Assembly (NCBI RefSeq): GCF_001043025.1
Contig: NZ_JYLD01000011.1
Location: 1-64,000, forward strand
DNA: 64,000 nucleotides
Direction of reading: 5' to 3'
Source of the DNA: Pseudomonas helleri
Lineage (GTDB): Bacteria; Pseudomonadota; Gammaproteobacteria; Pseudomonadales; Pseudomonadaceae
A program made the translations under genes and the position numbers. This document shows, piece after piece, positions 25,036-33,986 of the stretch. Each line of letters starts with the position of its first letter. The first letter of the stretch is position 1. The notes beneath the pieces are model-generated. The model saw nothing but the letters and a program-made list of their open reading frames with translations. It made no database searches and was not told the origin of the DNA.

Positions 25036-25656
25036 TTAACGGTTAAGCACAGCGCGGGTTTTCAACTCGCATTCAAACAAAAACTCAAAGGCTTCGATCT
25101 GGCGCAAGGCATCGCTCATGCGCGCACCCCACGTATACAGACCGTGCCCACGAATCAGGTAACCCACGCAGCCAGGGTGTGCCTCAAGCCAGGGCTGAAC
25201 CTTGGCAGCCAGTCGCTCGATGTCCTGATCATTGTCAAAAATCGGCACCCGAACTGTTGACTCATGAGTAGACACACCACTGAAGGCTTTTTGCAGTTCG
25301 TAGTCTTCAAATTCGATGCTGTCACCCGGCGTCAGCCGCGACAACACCGTGGCATTCACCGAATGCGTGTGCAACACCGCGCCGATCTCCGGGCGCCAGC
25401 TGTACAGCTGAGTGTGCAGCAAGGTTTCCGCAGAAGGCTTTTTGCCCGGTTCCAGGCTGTTGCCTGACAAATCCGTGGCCAGCACATCATCAATGCCCAA
25501 CTGGCCTTTGTGCTTGCCTGACACCGTCAGCAGCGCCTCGGTGGCCGATAGCCGGGCCGAGTAGTTGCTGCTGGTGGCCGGCGACCAGCCGCGACCATAT
25601 AAAAAACGCCCGGCTTCAATGATTTCCAGGCTCAAGTGTTCACGGGTAAGGCTCAT
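25036..25656 (-). CDS. mtnB: Methylthioribulose-1-phosphate dehydratase
   Basis: A 206-residue class II aldolase-type zinc enzyme. Visible are GRGWSPATSSNYSARLS near the start, VLHTHSVNATVL (zinc histidines) and LIRGHGLYTWG (third histidine). It forms the diketo substrate of MtnC. Its start overlaps the end of the MFS gene by 3 bases. The 101-base gap to mtnD holds nothing obvious. mtnA and mtnP/K are not in the window. Confidence 0.93.
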   Translation of the reverse strand: MSLTREHLSLEIIEAGRFLYGRGWSPATSSNYSARLSATEALLTVSGKHKGQLGIDDVLATDLSGNSLEPGKKPSAETLLHTQLYSWRPEIGAVLHTHSVNATVLSRLTPGDSIEFEDYELQKAFSGVSTHESTVRVPIFDNDQDIERLAAKVQPWLEAHPGCVGYLIRGHGLYTWGARMSDALRQIEAFEFLFECELKTRAVLNR

Positions 25657-26807
25657 GCCCTGTCCTCTTGCAATCGAGTAGCGATGATAACGGCTGCAGC
25701 CAGTGCTGCGAGGCTTGCCATACTAAAGGTGATAGTCGGCCCGAGTGTGTTCCAGCTGTAACCGGCATAAAGCGCTCCCGCCGCGCCGCCCATACCGGCC
25801 AGGGTGGCGTAGAGCGCTTGCCCCTGCCCTTGTTGACCAGGCCCGAAACTGCGCTGCACGAAACTCATTGCCGACGCATGAAAACTGCCAAACGTTGCCG
25901 CGTGCATCAACTGCGCCAACAGCAACACCCACAGGTATTCGGCAAATGATCCCAGCAACAGCCAGCGCAAGGCGGCCAAGGCAAAGCTGGCCATCAACAC
26001 GCGACGCAGCGAAAACTTGAGCAGGATGCGGCGCATGGCCAAAAACATCAGAACCTCAGCCACAACCCCCAACGCCCACAGCATACCGATCACGCCACGG
26101 CTGTAACCCAGGCTTTCAAGGTGCAAGGTGATGAAGGTGTAATACGGGCCATGGCTCAGTTGCATCAGCGCAACGGTCACATAAAACGCAATCACGCCGG
26201 GGCTGCGCAATTGCTTGAAAAAGCCGCCCTCGTGAGGTTTACGCCCCTGATTCGAAGGCTGGGCATTGGGCACCCACAAGCTGCACAACACTATGCCGCC
26301 CATGATCACGACCAGCGCCACCGGATAAATATCCAGGCTCAGCCATTCAAACAGGCGACCCAGAATCACCACGGTGAGGATAAAACCAATCGATCCCCAC
26401 AAACGCACCTGGCTGTAACGCTCCGGTTGTTCACGCAAATGAGCAAAGGTGATGACTTCGAACTGCGGCAGCACCGCGTGCCAGAAGAACGCATGCAACG
26501 CCATCACCAGCGCCAGCCAGGCGTAGCTCTTGCTGATAAAGATCAGGCTGAAGCCGAGCAAGGTGCACAACGCACCCAGCCGCACGATCAGCAGGCGCTT
26601 GCCGGTGTAATCACCCAGCCAGCCCCACAAGTTGGGTGCTACGCAGCGCATCAGCATGGGAATGGCGACCAACTCGCCGATCCGTGCACTGGAGAATCCG
26701 AGGTGATGGAAGTACAGCGCCAGAAAAGGCGCTGTAGCACCGAGCAAAGCGAAGTAAAAAAGGTAAAACCCTGACAAACGCCAGTAAGGAAGAGGCGCCA
26801 TTGCCAT
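25653..26807 (-). CDS. MFS transporter (HcaT/nucleoside-permease-like)
   Basis: A 384-residue protein with 12 hydrophobic segments. It begins PYWRLSGFYLFYFALLGATAPFLALYFHHLGFSSARIGELVAIPM and has a GYSRGVIGMLWALGVVAEVLMF turn into the second half, typical of the MFS_1-like group that includes HcaT. It is translationally coupled to mtnB. Import of a methylthio-nucleoside or sugar for the salvage pathway is plausible, but the substrate is not shown by sequence. Confidence 0.82.
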   Translation of the reverse strand: MAMAPLPYWRLSGFYLFYFALLGATAPFLALYFHHLGFSSARIGELVAIPMLMRCVAPNLWGWLGDYTGKRLLIVRLGALCTLLGFSLIFISKSYAWLALVMALHAFFWHAVLPQFEVITFAHLREQPERYSQVRLWGSIGFILTVVILGRLFEWLSLDIYPVALVVIMGGIVLCSLWVPNAQPSNQGRKPHEGGFFKQLRSPGVIAFYVTVALMQLSHGPYYTFITLHLESLGYSRGVIGMLWALGVVAEVLMFLAMRRILLKFSLRRVLMASFALAALRWLLLGSFAEYLWVLLLAQLMHAATFGSFHASAMSFVQRSFGPGQQGQGQALYATLAGMGGAAGALYAGYSWNTLGPTITFSMASLAALAAAVIIATRLQEDRA

Positions 26808-26835
26808 CAGACCATGGCGCTCAACGACCGCTGAA

Positions 26836-27927
26836 TCACAATTGGCCCAGCACAGGCGTCGTCACACGCACATCAGCGTTTTGCCCGCGATGACGCAACA
26901 GGTGGTCCATCAGCACGATGGCCATCATGGCTTCGGCAATCGGGGTCGCCCGAATGCCAACGCACGGGTCATGACGACCTTTAGTGATGACGTCGACCGG
27001 GTTGCCGTCTTTATCAATCGAGCGGCCCGGGGTGGTGATGCTCGACGTAGGCTTGAGCGCCAGGTGCGCCACGATGGGCTGGCCCGACGAAATACCGCCC
27101 AAAATGCCGCCCGCATTGTTGCTCACAAAGCCCTGCGGGGTCAGTTCATCACGGTGCTCGGTACCGCGCTGGGCAACGCTGGCAAAGCCGGCGCCGATTT
27201 CGATGCCCTTGACCGCATTGATGCTCATCAAGGCGTGCGCCAGATCAGCATCCAGACGGTCGAAAATGGGCTCGCCCAACCCCGGAATCACACCTTCGGC
27301 CACCACGGTGATCTTGGCCCCAACCGAGTCCTGATCACGGCGCAGTTGGTCCATGTAGGCTTCAAGCTCTGGCACTTTGTCCGGATCAGGGCTGAAAAAG
27401 GCGTTTTCTTCGACCGAATCCCAGGTTTTGAACGGGATTTCAATCGGGCCCAACTGGCTCATGTAGCCGCGAATCACAATGCCCTGGGTCGCCAAATACT
27501 TTTTGGCAATCGCCCCGGCCGCTACCCGCATGGCAGTTTCACGTGCAGAACTGCGTCCACCTCCGCGATAATCGCGCTCGCCGTATTTGTGGTGGTAGGT
27601 GTAGTCGGCGTGGGCCGGGCGGAACAGGTCCTTGATCGCCGAATAGTCCTTGGACTTCTGATCGGTGTTGCGGATCAACAAACCGATGGCGCACCCGGTG
27701 GTGCGGCCTTCAAACACACCGGATAGAATCTCGACTTCGTCGGCTTCCTGACGCTGTGTGGTGTGGCGGCTAGTGCCCGGTTTGCGGCGGTCCAGATCAC
27801 GTTGCAGGTCTTCAAGAGACAGCTCGAGCCCGGGTGGACAGCCATCTACAATAGCGACCAACGCCGGACCATGGCTTTCGCCTGCGGTGGTAACAGTGAA
27901 CAGCTTGCCGAAGGTATTGCCGGACAT
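26836..27927 (-). CDS. aroC: Chorismate synthase
   Basis: A 363-residue flavin-dependent enzyme that converts EPSP to chorismate, the end of the shikimate pathway. It has the N-terminal GKLFTVTTAGESHG motif, FRPAHADYTY with the catalytic His, GGGRSSARETAMRVAAGAIA, and the late GRHDPCVGIRATPIAEAM. Length is standard. The MFS-mtnBDC run starts 28 bases downstream on the same strand, so all may share a transcript. Confidence 0.95.
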   Translation of the reverse strand: MSGNTFGKLFTVTTAGESHGPALVAIVDGCPPGLELSLEDLQRDLDRRKPGTSRHTTQRQEADEVEILSGVFEGRTTGCAIGLLIRNTDQKSKDYSAIKDLFRPAHADYTYHHKYGERDYRGGGRSSARETAMRVAAGAIAKKYLATQGIVIRGYMSQLGPIEIPFKTWDSVEENAFFSPDPDKVPELEAYMDQLRRDQDSVGAKITVVAEGVIPGLGEPIFDRLDADLAHALMSINAVKGIEIGAGFASVAQRGTEHRDELTPQGFVSNNAGGILGGISSGQPIVAHLALKPTSSITTPGRSIDKDGNPVDVITKGRHDPCVGIRATPIAEAMMAIVLMDHLLRHRGQNADVRVTTPVLGQL

Positions 27928-28066
27928 TCAGGGCGCTCCGTGAAAATCAGCCTAAAAACTAAGCTTGGATAACTAAGCGCGCCAGTATACGCAGGCTGCC
28001 TCTGTAGTTCATCCTCCAACCTTACTCATCCGGTGTTGTGTAACCGGCACTTTCAACAATGATGGC

Positions 28067-29068
28067 GTGATGATGCTGCGAATACTCCTTCTGGTTCTAA
28101 CCCTGTTTGGTACTCAGGCCTTTGCGGCGACTCAGTCCAACGTCTTGCTGCGCCCCATCGAGCTGGATACCGGCTCCGGTACTCTGTACGGCTCGCTGGT
28201 GTTGCCAAAAAGTGACAAGCCGGTGCCGGTGGTCCTGCTTATTGCCGGTTCCGGGCCAACCGACCGCGATGGCAACAACCCGATTGGCGGGCGCAACGAC
28301 AGCTTGAAAAAACTCGCCTGGCGTCTGGCGCAAAACAACATTGCCAGCGTGCGCTTTGACAAGCGCGGCATTGCGCAAAGCCAGCCGGCCGCCCCGGATG
28401 AGCGCCAACTGAGCGTCGATCAATACGTCAACGACGCCGTGGCCTGGGGCGACAAGCTCAAGGCCGACCCGCGTTTTGGCAAAGTGTTTTTGCTCGGTCA
28501 CAGCGAAGGCGCACTGATTGCCGTCCTGGCCGCCCCGCGAATCGACGCCGCCGGGGTTATCTCGATTGCCGGTTCCGGGCGCCCTGTCGGTCAGTTGCTG
28601 CGTGAGCAGTTGCAGCGCAACAACTTGCCGCCTGCCCTGCTCAAGCGCAGCTTTGAGCTGATCGCCAGCCTCGAAGCCGGGCATACCGACGACAACGTGC
28701 CGCCAGCCCTTGAAGCGATCTTTCGCCCAAGCGTGCAGCCTTACCTGATCAGCCTGCTGCGCTATAACCCGGCCAAAGCCTTCGCTGCACTGAAGATGCC
28801 GGCGATGATTATTCAGGGCACCCACGACATTCAGGTCGAGGTCAAAGATGCGCGCCTGCTTAAAGCCGCCAAGCCAGATGCATCCCTGACCCTGGTACAC
28901 GGCATGAACCACGTCATGCGCATTGTGCCGATGGACATCAAACGCCAAGTGCTGTCCTACAACGACCCCAACCAACGCCTCGCGGGTGAAGTCGGTGACC
29001 GGATTGTGCGCTTTATCGCAAAAGTGAATGCCGCTCAGCCCTCCAGTCCTGCGCATAACGGCCGATAA
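28067..29068 (+). CDS. Secreted alpha/beta hydrolase
   Basis: A 333-residue protein with an N-terminal signal peptide (LRILLLVLTLFGTQAFAA). The fold shows LLIAGSGPTDRDGNN (oxyanion strand), SVRFDKRGIAQS, the nucleophile elbow FLLGHSEGALIA with Ser, a late IIQGTHDIQVEVKDA (Asp) and LTLVHGMNHVMR (His). The substrate is unknown; similar proteins are annotated as serine aminopeptidase-like esterases. Starts at GTG 28067, ATG 28070 and ATG 28073 are equally possible. Confidence 0.85.
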   Translation: MMMLRILLLVLTLFGTQAFAATQSNVLLRPIELDTGSGTLYGSLVLPKSDKPVPVVLLIAGSGPTDRDGNNPIGGRNDSLKKLAWRLAQNNIASVRFDKRGIAQSQPAAPDERQLSVDQYVNDAVAWGDKLKADPRFGKVFLLGHSEGALIAVLAAPRIDAAGVISIAGSGRPVGQLLREQLQRNNLPPALLKRSFELIASLEAGHTDDNVPPALEAIFRPSVQPYLISLLRYNPAKAFAALKMPAMIIQGTHDIQVEVKDARLLKAAKPDASLTLVHGMNHVMRIVPMDIKRQVLSYNDPNQRLAGEVGDRIVRFIAKVNAAQPSSPAHNGR

Positions 29069-29127
29069 AACATTGTCGGCCGTCTTCATTGAGCCGACAT
29101 ATCGTGCTTGCACAGGATTTTGCCGTT

Positions 29128-29919
29128 ATGAGCGACACCCCATCACAACCTGCCGACTCGCCAGAGCCGGCCACGCCCGAGGCGCTCCCGCGACCTTGGG
29201 CTGACGTGCAGCCCGAGCATTTCAAAATGCTGCGCCTGGCGCCATTGCCCACCGATCGCAGCACCGGGGCGCGGCCTTTGCGCTTCGTCCAGTTTGGGTA
29301 TGCCGAGCGCCACAACAAAGAGCAGAGCTTGCTGCGCCTGAGCATTTCGCTGCCGGGCCAACAGGTCCGCAAAGAGCAAAACCAGCTCGATATCTGGCTT
29401 GATCACACCACCCAACTTGCCAGCATCAGCCCTGAACGCGGCGTGCTGGTTGAGCCGCTGAACCGGGGTATCGGACGCTTTCTCATGGCCCAGGGCGCGC
29501 AGTGGGTTCAGAAAAAGTGGTCACGCTATCGCTTTGAAAGCTTCGATTTGCCGACCAAGGACGCCCTGCACGAAGACATGCGCCTGCGCCGCGACCATTG
29601 CTTGCGCACCCAGGGCTTTGACGTGATCTATGAAGACGCCCTGCATCGCAAGGCGCGGATTGAAACGGGGCTTGCGGCAGATTTGTACAACACCTGGAAC
29701 AGCGAAAAAATCCAGTTTGTCGAAATTCTGGAAGCAGCGCAGATGCTCCAGCAAGCCGAACAGAACTTGCAGGAACAAGAGCTGAAGCTGCGCGAAAAAG
29801 ACGAGAAGATCAGCAAGTTCAAGCGTGAAGACACCGGTTTGCGCTTCACCATCACCTGTCTGGTGGCGTTCGCCGTGTTTCAGGCCGCCTTACTGATCTG
29901 GATTGCCACCCATCGCTGA
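29128..29919 (+). CDS. Hypothetical protein with coiled coil and C-terminal membrane helix
   Basis: 263 residues. A proline-rich start (SDTPSQPADSPEPATPEALPR) is followed by a globular part with LLRLSISLPGQQV and RGIGRFLMAQGAQWVQKKW. Then comes a charged coiled coil (about residues 205-240, with repeated LQEQELKLREKDEK) and one transmembrane helix near the end (LVAFAVFQAALLIWIA). It is a tail-anchored topology with the bulk in the cytoplasm. No family recognised. ATG 29128 is preferred to an upstream in-frame start. Confidence 0.75.
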   Translation: MSDTPSQPADSPEPATPEALPRPWADVQPEHFKMLRLAPLPTDRSTGARPLRFVQFGYAERHNKEQSLLRLSISLPGQQVRKEQNQLDIWLDHTTQLASISPERGVLVEPLNRGIGRFLMAQGAQWVQKKWSRYRFESFDLPTKDALHEDMRLRRDHCLRTQGFDVIYEDALHRKARIETGLAADLYNTWNSEKIQFVEILEAAQMLQQAEQNLQEQELKLREKDEKISKFKREDTGLRFTITCLVAFAVFQAALLIWIATHR

Positions 29920-29957
29920 AGGCAGGCCCCCTTGCAGGGCCTGCCGGGTTTCACCCT

Positions 29958-30866
29958 TTAAACCCGTGCAGCAAACAGCGCCTGATGCTCGCGGCACTGC
30001 TCAGCGGTCAGCATAAACACGCCGTGGCCGCCATGTTCAAAGTCGAGCCAGGCAAAATCCACTTCCGGGTACAACGCTTCAACATGCACCTGGCTGTTGC
30101 CCACTTCGACAATCAACAACCCTTTGTCGGTCAGATGATCCCCTGCTTCGGCCAGCATCCGCCGTACCAGGTTCAAACCGTCATCACCGCAGGCCAGGCT
30201 CAGCTCAGGCTCGTGCTGATATTCGGCAGGCATGTCGGCAAAGTCTTCGGCATCCACATACGGCGGGTTCGACACGATCAAGTCAAAACGCTGGCCCGGC
30301 AAGCCATCAAAGCCATCGCCCTGCACCGTGTACACACGCTCATCGACGCCGTGGCGCTCAATGTTCTGATTGGCCACTTCCAGCGCTTCAAACGACAGAT
30401 CCGCCAGCACTACCTCGGCATTCTGGAACTCATCGGCACACGCGATACCGATGCAGCCCGAGCCGGTGCACAAGTCGAGAATGCGCGCCGGTTCAGCGCC
30501 CAGCCATGGCTCGAAACGTTTTTCGATCAACTCACCGATCGGTGAACGCGGAATCAACACGCGCTCGTCGACAATAAACGACATGCCGCAGAACCAGGCT
30601 TCGCCTAACAGGTACGCCGTGGGCACGCGCTCCTCGATGCGACGCTTGAGCAAATGCTGAAGGTTAACCAGCTCGTCGTCTTCAAGGCGGCAATCGAGGT
30701 AGCTGTCGGCAATTTCCCACGGCAGGTTCAACGCCCCCAGCACCAGTTGACGAGCCTCGTCCCAAGCGTTGTCGGTGCCATGACCAAAAAATAGATCTTC
30801 CCTGTGAAAATGGCTAACAGCCCAGCGAATATGGTCGCGCAGTGTGCGCAGTCGGGAAGTGATCAA
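29958..30866 (-). CDS. prmB: Ribosomal protein L3 glutamine methyltransferase
   Basis: A 302-residue SAM-dependent enzyme. SAM motif I ILDLCTGSGCIGIA is at residues 129-142, and the glutamine-binding NPPY is at 200-203 (IVSNPPYVD). The N-terminal helical domain (TSRLRTLRDHIRWAVSHF) distinguishes PrmB from PrmC, which modifies release factors. It probably methylates L3 on a glutamine. The genomic neighbour on the right is divergent across a 274-bp gap. Confidence 0.9.
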   Translation of the reverse strand: MITSRLRTLRDHIRWAVSHFHREDLFFGHGTDNAWDEARQLVLGALNLPWEIADSYLDCRLEDDELVNLQHLLKRRIEERVPTAYLLGEAWFCGMSFIVDERVLIPRSPIGELIEKRFEPWLGAEPARILDLCTGSGCIGIACADEFQNAEVVLADLSFEALEVANQNIERHGVDERVYTVQGDGFDGLPGQRFDLIVSNPPYVDAEDFADMPAEYQHEPELSLACGDDGLNLVRRMLAEAGDHLTDKGLLIVEVGNSQVHVEALYPEVDFAWLDFEHGGHGVFMLTAEQCREHQALFAARV

Positions 30867-31140
30867 CGGTCTTACTCCTCAAAATCGACCCACGATTCTA
30901 ACAGCCAAATTCCGACGCGGCCAAAGTTGTGCCGGACGGTGATCCGGGGCACACATTTGTACGCGTCTGAATCCGTTACAAAAAACTTAAAAACGTTACA
31001 TTTCGTAGGTTTATGCACGTTTGCAATGTTTCTTGACATCGCTGTAGGCCAACAACGGCGTGGCTTACACGACTGCCCATTCACATAAACGCTCGGCCAG
31101 TGGAGAATGTCGCAAAAGCCCCACTCAAAGGAGCCCCCGA

Positions 31141-31731
31141 ATGTCCGCTTTAAAGACGATGTTTCAACTCACTGGGCGTGGTTATGCCGCAGCTAATCTG
31201 AGCAATGCCAGCCTGCTGATCATCGATGCGCAAAACGAATACCTCAGCGGCCCTCTGGCCCTGTCCGGGATGGAAGCCGCGACTGCCAACATCGCCCTGC
31301 TCCTCGAAGCCGCCCGCAAGGCCAAACGCCCGGTGGTACACGTTCGCCATCTGGGCACGGTCGGCGGCATGTTCGACCCGCAAGGCCCACGCGGCGAGTT
31401 CATCGCCGGGCTTGAGCCGACAGGCGATGAAGTGGTTATCGAGAAGCGCATGCCCAACGCCTTCAACGACACCCGCCTGCGAGAAGCACTGGAAACACAG
31501 GGTCATCTGGACCTGATCGTCTGCGGCTTCATGAGCCACTCCAGCGTCAGCACCACCGTGCGCGCCGCCAAAGACTACGGCTTTCGCTGCACCCTGGTCG
31601 AAGATGCCTGCGCCACCCGCGACCTGCCCACCGCCAACGGCGTCATCAGCGCGGCAGACGTGCAGCGAACCGAAATGGCGATCATGAATGACAACTTCGC
31701 CACCCTGGCCCAAACCAAAAACCTCATCTGA
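31141..31731 (+). CDS. Isochorismatase-fold (cysteine hydrolase family) protein lacking the catalytic Cys
   Basis: A 196-residue Rossmann-type hydrolase. The catalytic Asp is D29 in LLIIDAQNEY and the lysine is K102 in VIEKRMPNAF. At the usual nucleophile position the motif GFMSHSSVSTTVRAAKDYG has S135 instead of Cys, as far as alignment by eye goes. Family members with Cys are amidohydrolases, and those without it include isochorismatases such as PhzD. The reaction here is therefore uncertain. A strong ribosome site (AAAGGAG) precedes ATG 31141. Confidence 0.82.
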   Translation: MSALKTMFQLTGRGYAAANLSNASLLIIDAQNEYLSGPLALSGMEAATANIALLLEAARKAKRPVVHVRHLGTVGGMFDPQGPRGEFIAGLEPTGDEVVIEKRMPNAFNDTRLREALETQGHLDLIVCGFMSHSSVSTTVRAAKDYGFRCTLVEDACATRDLPTANGVISAADVQRTEMAIMNDNFATLAQTKNLI

Positions 31732-31875
31732 GCCTGCCACTGATAGGCGGCGCCCTTTGACCGCCTATCTGCACCCTTGCTGTGCGCCAGCTTGAACTCC
31801 GATTTCGGAGCACCTCAGGAACAACCCGCCCATGTTCCTGTCTGAAGGGCCGATACCCTATAAGGAAAGATCGGA

Positions 31876-32196
31876 ATGAAGATCTCCGATGGTTTTGATG
31901 CACGACGCTTACGCCCTAAAGAACACCGAAACTGGCGCGCATGGCTGATTCTGACCCTGGCTGCCCTGCTGACACTGGCAGGGGTCGCGTTACTGTTGAC
32001 CGGCGCCAGCAGCCTGATCGGCCACCCGGCGGCTCTGGGCGACCTGAACGCCAACCCCACCGCTGCCGTACTGGTGCTGATCGCCGGGCTACTGGTCAGT
32101 TGGCTGGGCATCTGGCTATGGCGCCGCAGCCGTCGGCGCATGCGTGCTCCATTTGGCTTGAACATGGCGCCGCACCTGATGAAAAAGCGCGACTAA
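31876..32196 (+). CDS. Small two-helix membrane protein (106 aa)
   Basis: A basic N-terminus is followed by two transmembrane helices (AWLILTLAALLTLAGVALLLTG and AAVLVLIAGLLVSWLGIWLW) and an arginine-rich tail. Family not recognised. TAAGGAAAGATCGGA precedes the start. It stands alone between the hydrolase and the Smr gene. Confidence 0.7.
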   Translation: MKISDGFDARRLRPKEHRNWRAWLILTLAALLTLAGVALLLTGASSLIGHPAALGDLNANPTAAVLVLIAGLLVSWLGIWLWRRSRRRMRAPFGLNMAPHLMKKRD

Positions 32197-32259
32197 TACA
32201 CATCGGCCTGCCGATTGTCGTCGACTTGGGTAAACTGTGCGCCCTTCGCGGAGGCTGAC

Positions 32260-32817
32260 ATGCAAGACGACGACTTTTCCCTGTTCAAAAACGAGATTCG
32301 CGGTGTCAAACCGATCAAGCATGATCGCGCCGACACCGGCAAACCCAAAACTGACCGTGCGCAACTGGCCAAACTGCGGCAAAACGCAATTGTGCGCAGC
32401 AACACCACGATCATTGACGGTTTGTCTGACCAGTTTGTGATTGATGTCGGCCCCGAAGATCAACTGCACTGGGCCCGCGATGGCGTGCAAGAAAGCCAGA
32501 TGCGCAAACTCAAGCTGGGCCAGATCAGCTTCGAAGGCAGCCTGGACCTGCACGGCATGACCGTCGAAAAGGCCCGCGAAACGCTCTGGGAGTTCCTCGG
32601 CGAAGCCACCCGCCTTGAAGTCCGCTGCGTGCGCGTCACCCACGGCAAGGCCGTGCGTCTGGACGGCAAAAAACCCATGATCAAAAGCCACGTCAACACC
32701 TGGTTGCGCCAACATGCCCAAGTCCTGGGTTTCTGCTCCTGCCAGGCCAAACATGGCGGCGCTGGCGCCGTTTACGTCATGCTCAAACGCACCATGATGG
32801 AAGGCCGCGACGAGTAA
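32260..32817 (+). CDS. smrA: Smr-domain protein
   Basis: A 185-residue protein with a charged N-terminal region and a C-terminal Smr domain (residues about 94-180). Signature motifs are SLDLHGMTVEKAR (95-107) and VTHGKAV (126-132), then a helix with VNTWLRQHAQVLGFCSCQAKHGGAGAVYV. Stand-alone Smr proteins are endonucleases in mRNA or DNA turnover. ATG 32260 follows GGAGGC; the upstream in-frame part is untranslated. Confidence 0.85.
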   Translation: MQDDDFSLFKNEIRGVKPIKHDRADTGKPKTDRAQLAKLRQNAIVRSNTTIIDGLSDQFVIDVGPEDQLHWARDGVQESQMRKLKLGQISFEGSLDLHGMTVEKARETLWEFLGEATRLEVRCVRVTHGKAVRLDGKKPMIKSHVNTWLRQHAQVLGFCSCQAKHGGAGAVYVMLKRTMMEGRDE

Positions 32818-32894
32818 CCGCGCATCGCCACACTTGCAGCGCCGAGTCAGCCCCCGTACCCTTGCCCTTTGCGAAAAATCCCACAGGTAGATTA

Positions 32895-33440
32895 ATGTCC
32901 CTGGAACAAAACTACACCGCCATCCTCGGTCAGCTTGGCGAAGACGTCTCCCGCGAAGGTCTGCTGGACACGCCCAAGCGTGCCGCCAAAGCCATGAAAT
33001 ACCTTTGCCGCGGTTATGAGCAGACCCTCGAAGAAGTCACCAACGGTGCCTTGTTCAGCTCTGACAACAGCGAAATGGTGCTGGTCAAGGACATCGAGTT
33101 GTACTCGTTGTGCGAACACCACTTGCTGCCTTTTATCGGCAAGGCGCACGTGGCCTACATTCCAAGCGGTAAAGTGCTGGGCTTGTCGAAAGTCGCACGC
33201 ATCGTCGACATGTATGCCCGTCGCTTGCAGATTCAAGAGAACCTGAGCCGTCAGATCGCCGACGCGGTGATGCAAGTCACTGGCGCCCTGGGCGTTGCCG
33301 TGGTGATTGAAGCCAAGCACATGTGCATGATGATGCGCGGCGTCGAGAAGCAAAACTCGTCGATGATCACTTCGGTGATGCTGGGTGAGTTCCGCGAAAA
33401 CGCGGCCACACGCAGTGAGTTTCTCAGCCTGATCAAGTAA
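32895..33440 (+). CDS. folE: GTP cyclohydrolase I
   Basis: A 181-residue enzyme making 7,8-dihydroneopterin triphosphate, the first step of folate/pterin synthesis. The zinc ligands C73 and H76 (SLCEHHLLPFIGKAHVAYIP) and C144 (HMCMMMRGV) are present, so it is the zinc-dependent FolE form. ATG 32895 is chosen. A terminator follows at 33454. Confidence 0.95.
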   Translation: MSLEQNYTAILGQLGEDVSREGLLDTPKRAAKAMKYLCRGYEQTLEEVTNGALFSSDNSEMVLVKDIELYSLCEHHLLPFIGKAHVAYIPSGKVLGLSKVARIVDMYARRLQIQENLSRQIADAVMQVTGALGVAVVIEAKHMCMMMRGVEKQNSSMITSVMLGEFRENAATRSEFLSLIK

Positions 33441-33453
33441 TCCGGGCATAAAA

Positions 33454-33482
33454 GAGCCGGCGTTCATCGCCGGTTTTTTTTC
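33454..33482 (+). terminator. Rho-independent terminator after folE
   Basis: GCCGGCG-TTCAT-CGCCGGTTTTTTTT: stem with a T8 tract, 14 bases after the folE stop. Confidence 0.9.
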
Positions 33483-33540
33483 GCCTGGCTGTTTCGGCTA
33501 AGCTCCATCTTTTATTTAATTGCCCATGAGGCTTTCTACT

Positions 33541-33912
33541 GTGTTTATCAAAGCGCTTCGCATCGGTTTGGGCCAATTGATCATCGCCGGGGATTTCATT
33601 ACCCGCCCCAGCAAAAAACAGCGCCCTGCTGCTGACCAGGCAAAAGTTGATCAAGCGGCCAAAAGCCTGACCCTGTATCAGTTCCACGCCTGCCCGTTTT
33701 GCGTGAAAACCCGCCGTAACCTGCGCCGCCTGAACGTGCCAGTGGCCCTGCGCGACGCGAAAAACAACGAGCAAGATCGCCATACCCTGCTGGAGCAAGG
33801 CGGCAAGATCAAAGTGCCTTGCCTGCGGATCGAAGAAGACGGCAAGACCACCTGGATGTATGACTCCAAAGTGATCATTGAGTACTTGAACACACGGTTT
33901 GCCAGCGTTTAA
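33541..33912 (+). CDS. Glutaredoxin-like/GST N-terminal domain protein
   Basis: A 123-residue thioredoxin-fold protein. A hydrophobic N-terminal helix (FIKALRIGLGQLIIAGDFI) could anchor it to the membrane. The redox motif CPFC is at residues 51-54 (YQFHACPFCVKTRRN), with KVPCLRIEEDGKTTWMYDSKVIIEYL later giving the cis-Pro. GTG 33541 is chosen because ATGAGG lies 9 bases before it; ATG 33526 would add five residues but lacks a ribosome site. Confidence 0.82.
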   Translation: MFIKALRIGLGQLIIAGDFITRPSKKQRPAADQAKVDQAAKSLTLYQFHACPFCVKTRRNLRRLNVPVALRDAKNNEQDRHTLLEQGGKIKVPCLRIEEDGKTTWMYDSKVIIEYLNTRFASV

Positions 33913-33986
33913 ACGCCAGTAGCAGCTGCAAGCTGCGATTTATTGATGTTTAAAATCAACCCATCGCAGCCTGCGGCAGTCCCAGC

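Noticed and set aside
31141..31731. Phenazine or siderophore isochorismatase, linked to the PhzF-like gene at 58906
   Set aside because: The genes are 27 kb apart, no phz or pyochelin-type genes lie nearby, and both folds are common in unrelated roles.
32818..32894. Riboswitch before folE
   Set aside because: Only 77 bases, no conserved riboswitch core seen, and the space looks like an ordinary leader.
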